From the NCBI GenBank assembly GCA_030591305.1, contig JAUVBI010000156.1, positions 1 through 7,426 on the forward strand: a stretch of 7,426 nt of DNA. The letters are read 5' to 3'. Shown piece after piece: positions 6,021 through 7,426 of the stretch. The notes under the pieces are model-generated. The model saw only the letters and a list, made by a program, of their open reading frames with translations. It was not told where the DNA came from and made no database searches. The first letter of the stretch is position 1. Each line of letters begins with the position of its first letter. Made by a program: the position numbers and the translations under genes. This DNA is from Pseudomonadota bacterium. GTDB taxonomy: Bacteria > Pseudomonadota > Gammaproteobacteria > Pseudomonadales > Halieaceae.

Positions 6021-7426
6021 TTACATCAAATGTGCCGGCACCTTAATGGTCAAAGACAAAAGTTGTTGCGCCAATGATTTTCCCTGAGAATCGGCCCGCA
6101 GAGACGCCGTACCCCCACCGCCCAGCGCCTCTGTCATAAAGAAGTTGTAGGCACTGAAGCCCGGCAGCTCAAATCGCTCCACATCACCTTTCACCAGATG
6201 GGCAAAGTAGTCGTCCACCACCTGGGCGGTTAACTGGCTGTGAATAAAGGGCAAAAATGCTCTGTCGCGCGCGATGATGCCAATGTTTGCATTGTTGCCC
6301 TTATCACCACTGCGGGCATAGGCCAGTTTTTCCAGGGAAACCTCTATCCAGTCATCACAGGCTCCTGCCTCATCGATATCGAAGTGGCACTTCGACGTCG
6401 GGCTCGATTGCTGTGTTTCATAGGTCTTCTGATGCAGAATATTTTCACCCAATTGCACAGTAACTGTCACATGGCTCTTGTCCAGCAGGGCAGAGTGAAT
6501 TTGAATCAGGCCCGAGGGACGTGGCCGCCCACCCCCCAGCCCATACATACCCGGCGCACCGGATGTACCCAGGTACATCATTTCATTGGCGGCAAACTGC
6601 AGAGCATTGGGGTCATCGTGATGCAGGCCAAACTTGGCGACCACTTCCCGTGTATTTTGCGCACTACTGTGGGCGTGGGGGCCGTAGCTGTGCTCAGCAC
6701 CCAGATACTCAAAATCGACAGCGCGAAAATCTGCTATACCGTTGGCATCAAAGTGTCTGCGTACCCGCTTCCCCCAGGCCTCATAACAGGTTTGTGCTTT
6801 TTCCCTGGCCCTGGGGCCACCGTAAATTGCCATCCCCTTAACCTGAAAACCATCGCGCCAGGTTGCGCAAACTTTATATTGATTACCCGGGGCGCGACCA
6901 ACAGCGCCGCTGACACAAATCTGATCGGCAGCGACTTCCTTAAGCGTCACATGGCTGAAATCACAAGCGACATCGGGTAGTAAGTAGTTGGCGGGGTCAC
7001 CAATTTCGTAAACAATTTGTTCTGCAACTGAGCCCACCGTGGCAAGACCGCCACTGCCCGGGGTGATGGAGATAACAAAACTGCCATCGGCAGACACCTC
7101 GGCTATCGGGTAGGAGATGGTGGAGAAATCAGGCACTGTATGCCAATCGGTATAGTTGCCCCCGGTGCACTGGGCGCCACATTCAATAACATGCCCACAC
7201 AGAGAACCCTGGGCCAGCTGATTATAGTCGGCCTCGCCCCAGCCAAATTCGTGCATCAAAGGCCCCAGAGCCACAGCACTGTCCACCACCCGACCGGTGA
7301 CAACAATATCGGCACCGGCAGCCAGGGCGTCGGCAATGGGTCTGGCGCCGAGATAAGCATTCATACTGCCCAACTGATCTGGCAGGGCGGCGCCTGTTTG
7401 CATCTCTGTCATTTGCTCCCGGGGAA
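6021..7426 (-). CDS. AtuA/DUF1446-family protein (acyclic terpene utilization type), 5' end outside window
   Basis: The frame is open to the right edge; the four codons before the ATG at 7410-7412 (P-R-E-Q) are still coding, so that ATG is internal. Family members are around 590 residues, so roughly 120-140 N-terminal residues are missing. Counting from the internal Met, the AtuA core is visible: AYLGARPIADALAAGADIVV (19-38) leading into TGR and DSAVALGPL (44-52), GHVIECGAQCTGG (73-85), DGSFVISITPGSGG (109-122) and VAEQIVYEIGDP (129-140). The small C-terminal AtuA domain follows, opening with LAYARSGDKGNNANIGIIAR (363-382), a family hallmark. AtuA of Pseudomonas is required for citronellol/geraniol (acyclic terpene) catabolism, but its biochemical activity is not settled. 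Relatives are often found beside acyl-CoA carboxylase genes; any would lie beyond the right edge. It ends 33 nt before kinase B and probably shares its transcript. Substrate specificity cannot be deduced. Confidence 0.9.
   Translation of the reverse strand, partial: PREQMTEMQTGAALPDQLGSMNAYLGARPIADALAAGADIVVTGRVVDSAVALGPLMHEFGWGEADYNQLAQGSLCGHVIECGAQCTGGNYTDWHTVPDFSTISYPIAEVSADGSFVISITPGSGGLATVGSVAEQIVYEIGDPANYLLPDVACDFSHVTLKEVAADQICVSGAVGRAPGNQYKVCATWRDGFQVKGMAIYGGPRAREKAQTCYEAWGKRVRRHFDANGIADFRAVDFEYLGAEHSYGPHAHSSAQNTREVVAKFGLHHDDPNALQFAANEMMYLGTSGAPGMYGLGGGRPRPSGLIQIHSALLDKSHVTVTVQLGENILHQKTYETQQSSPTSKCHFDIDEAGACDDWIEVSLEKLAYARSGDKGNNANIGIIARDRAFLPFIHSQLTAQVVDDYFAHLVKGDVERFELPGFSAYNFFMTEALGGGGTASLRADSQGKSLAQQLLSLTIKVPAHLM

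Noticed and set aside
6240..6980. Plus-strand open frame of 246 codons
   Set aside because: It is antisense to the conserved AtuA core. Its length is explained by the codon bias of the real gene and its translation resembles nothing known.

Overview
The window reads as part of a chromosome of a gammaproteobacterium. This is inferred from protein character: an MltF-type lytic transglycosylase lipoprotein, a proteobacterial-type formate--tetrahydrofolate ligase, and an AtuA-family protein. Base composition is moderate to slightly GC-rich, and starts carry ordinary AGGAG-type ribosome binding sites. I cannot name the genus. No RNA gene, mobile element, CRISPR array or long repeat is visible.

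All five genes lie on the minus strand, so transcription runs from the right edge to the left edge. In that order they are: (1) the C-terminal ~467 codons of an AtuA/DUF1446-family protein, whose 5' end lies beyond the right edge; (2) an ABC1/UbiB-family atypical kinase (kinase B) with a GTG start, 33 nt downstream; (3) a second ABC1 kinase (kinase A), whose start codon overlaps the stop of kinase B by one base (TAATG) and which resembles the COQ8/ADCK3 branch closely; (4) after a 118-nt gap, fhs, a complete formate--tetrahydrofolate ligase; (5) after a 46-nt gap, an MltF-like membrane-bound lytic transglycosylase whose 3' end lies beyond the left edge. Plus-strand open frames, including two of more than 230 codons, are antisense shadows of these genes.

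The first three genes look like one translationally linked unit. AtuA proteins are associated with catabolism of acyclic isoprenoids, and ABC1/COQ8 proteins with isoprenoid quinone lipids. A shared role in prenyl-lipid or branched-acyl metabolism is therefore an attractive but unproven reading. fhs (one-carbon metabolism) and mltF (peptidoglycan turnover) have no obvious functional link to that unit; they may be read-through genes or be transcribed separately from the 118-nt gap. The most notable item is the tandem pair of divergent ABC1 kinases, both keeping the family's active-site motifs, next to an AtuA-family gene. No clearly novel system such as defence, a mobile element or a biosynthetic cluster is visible.
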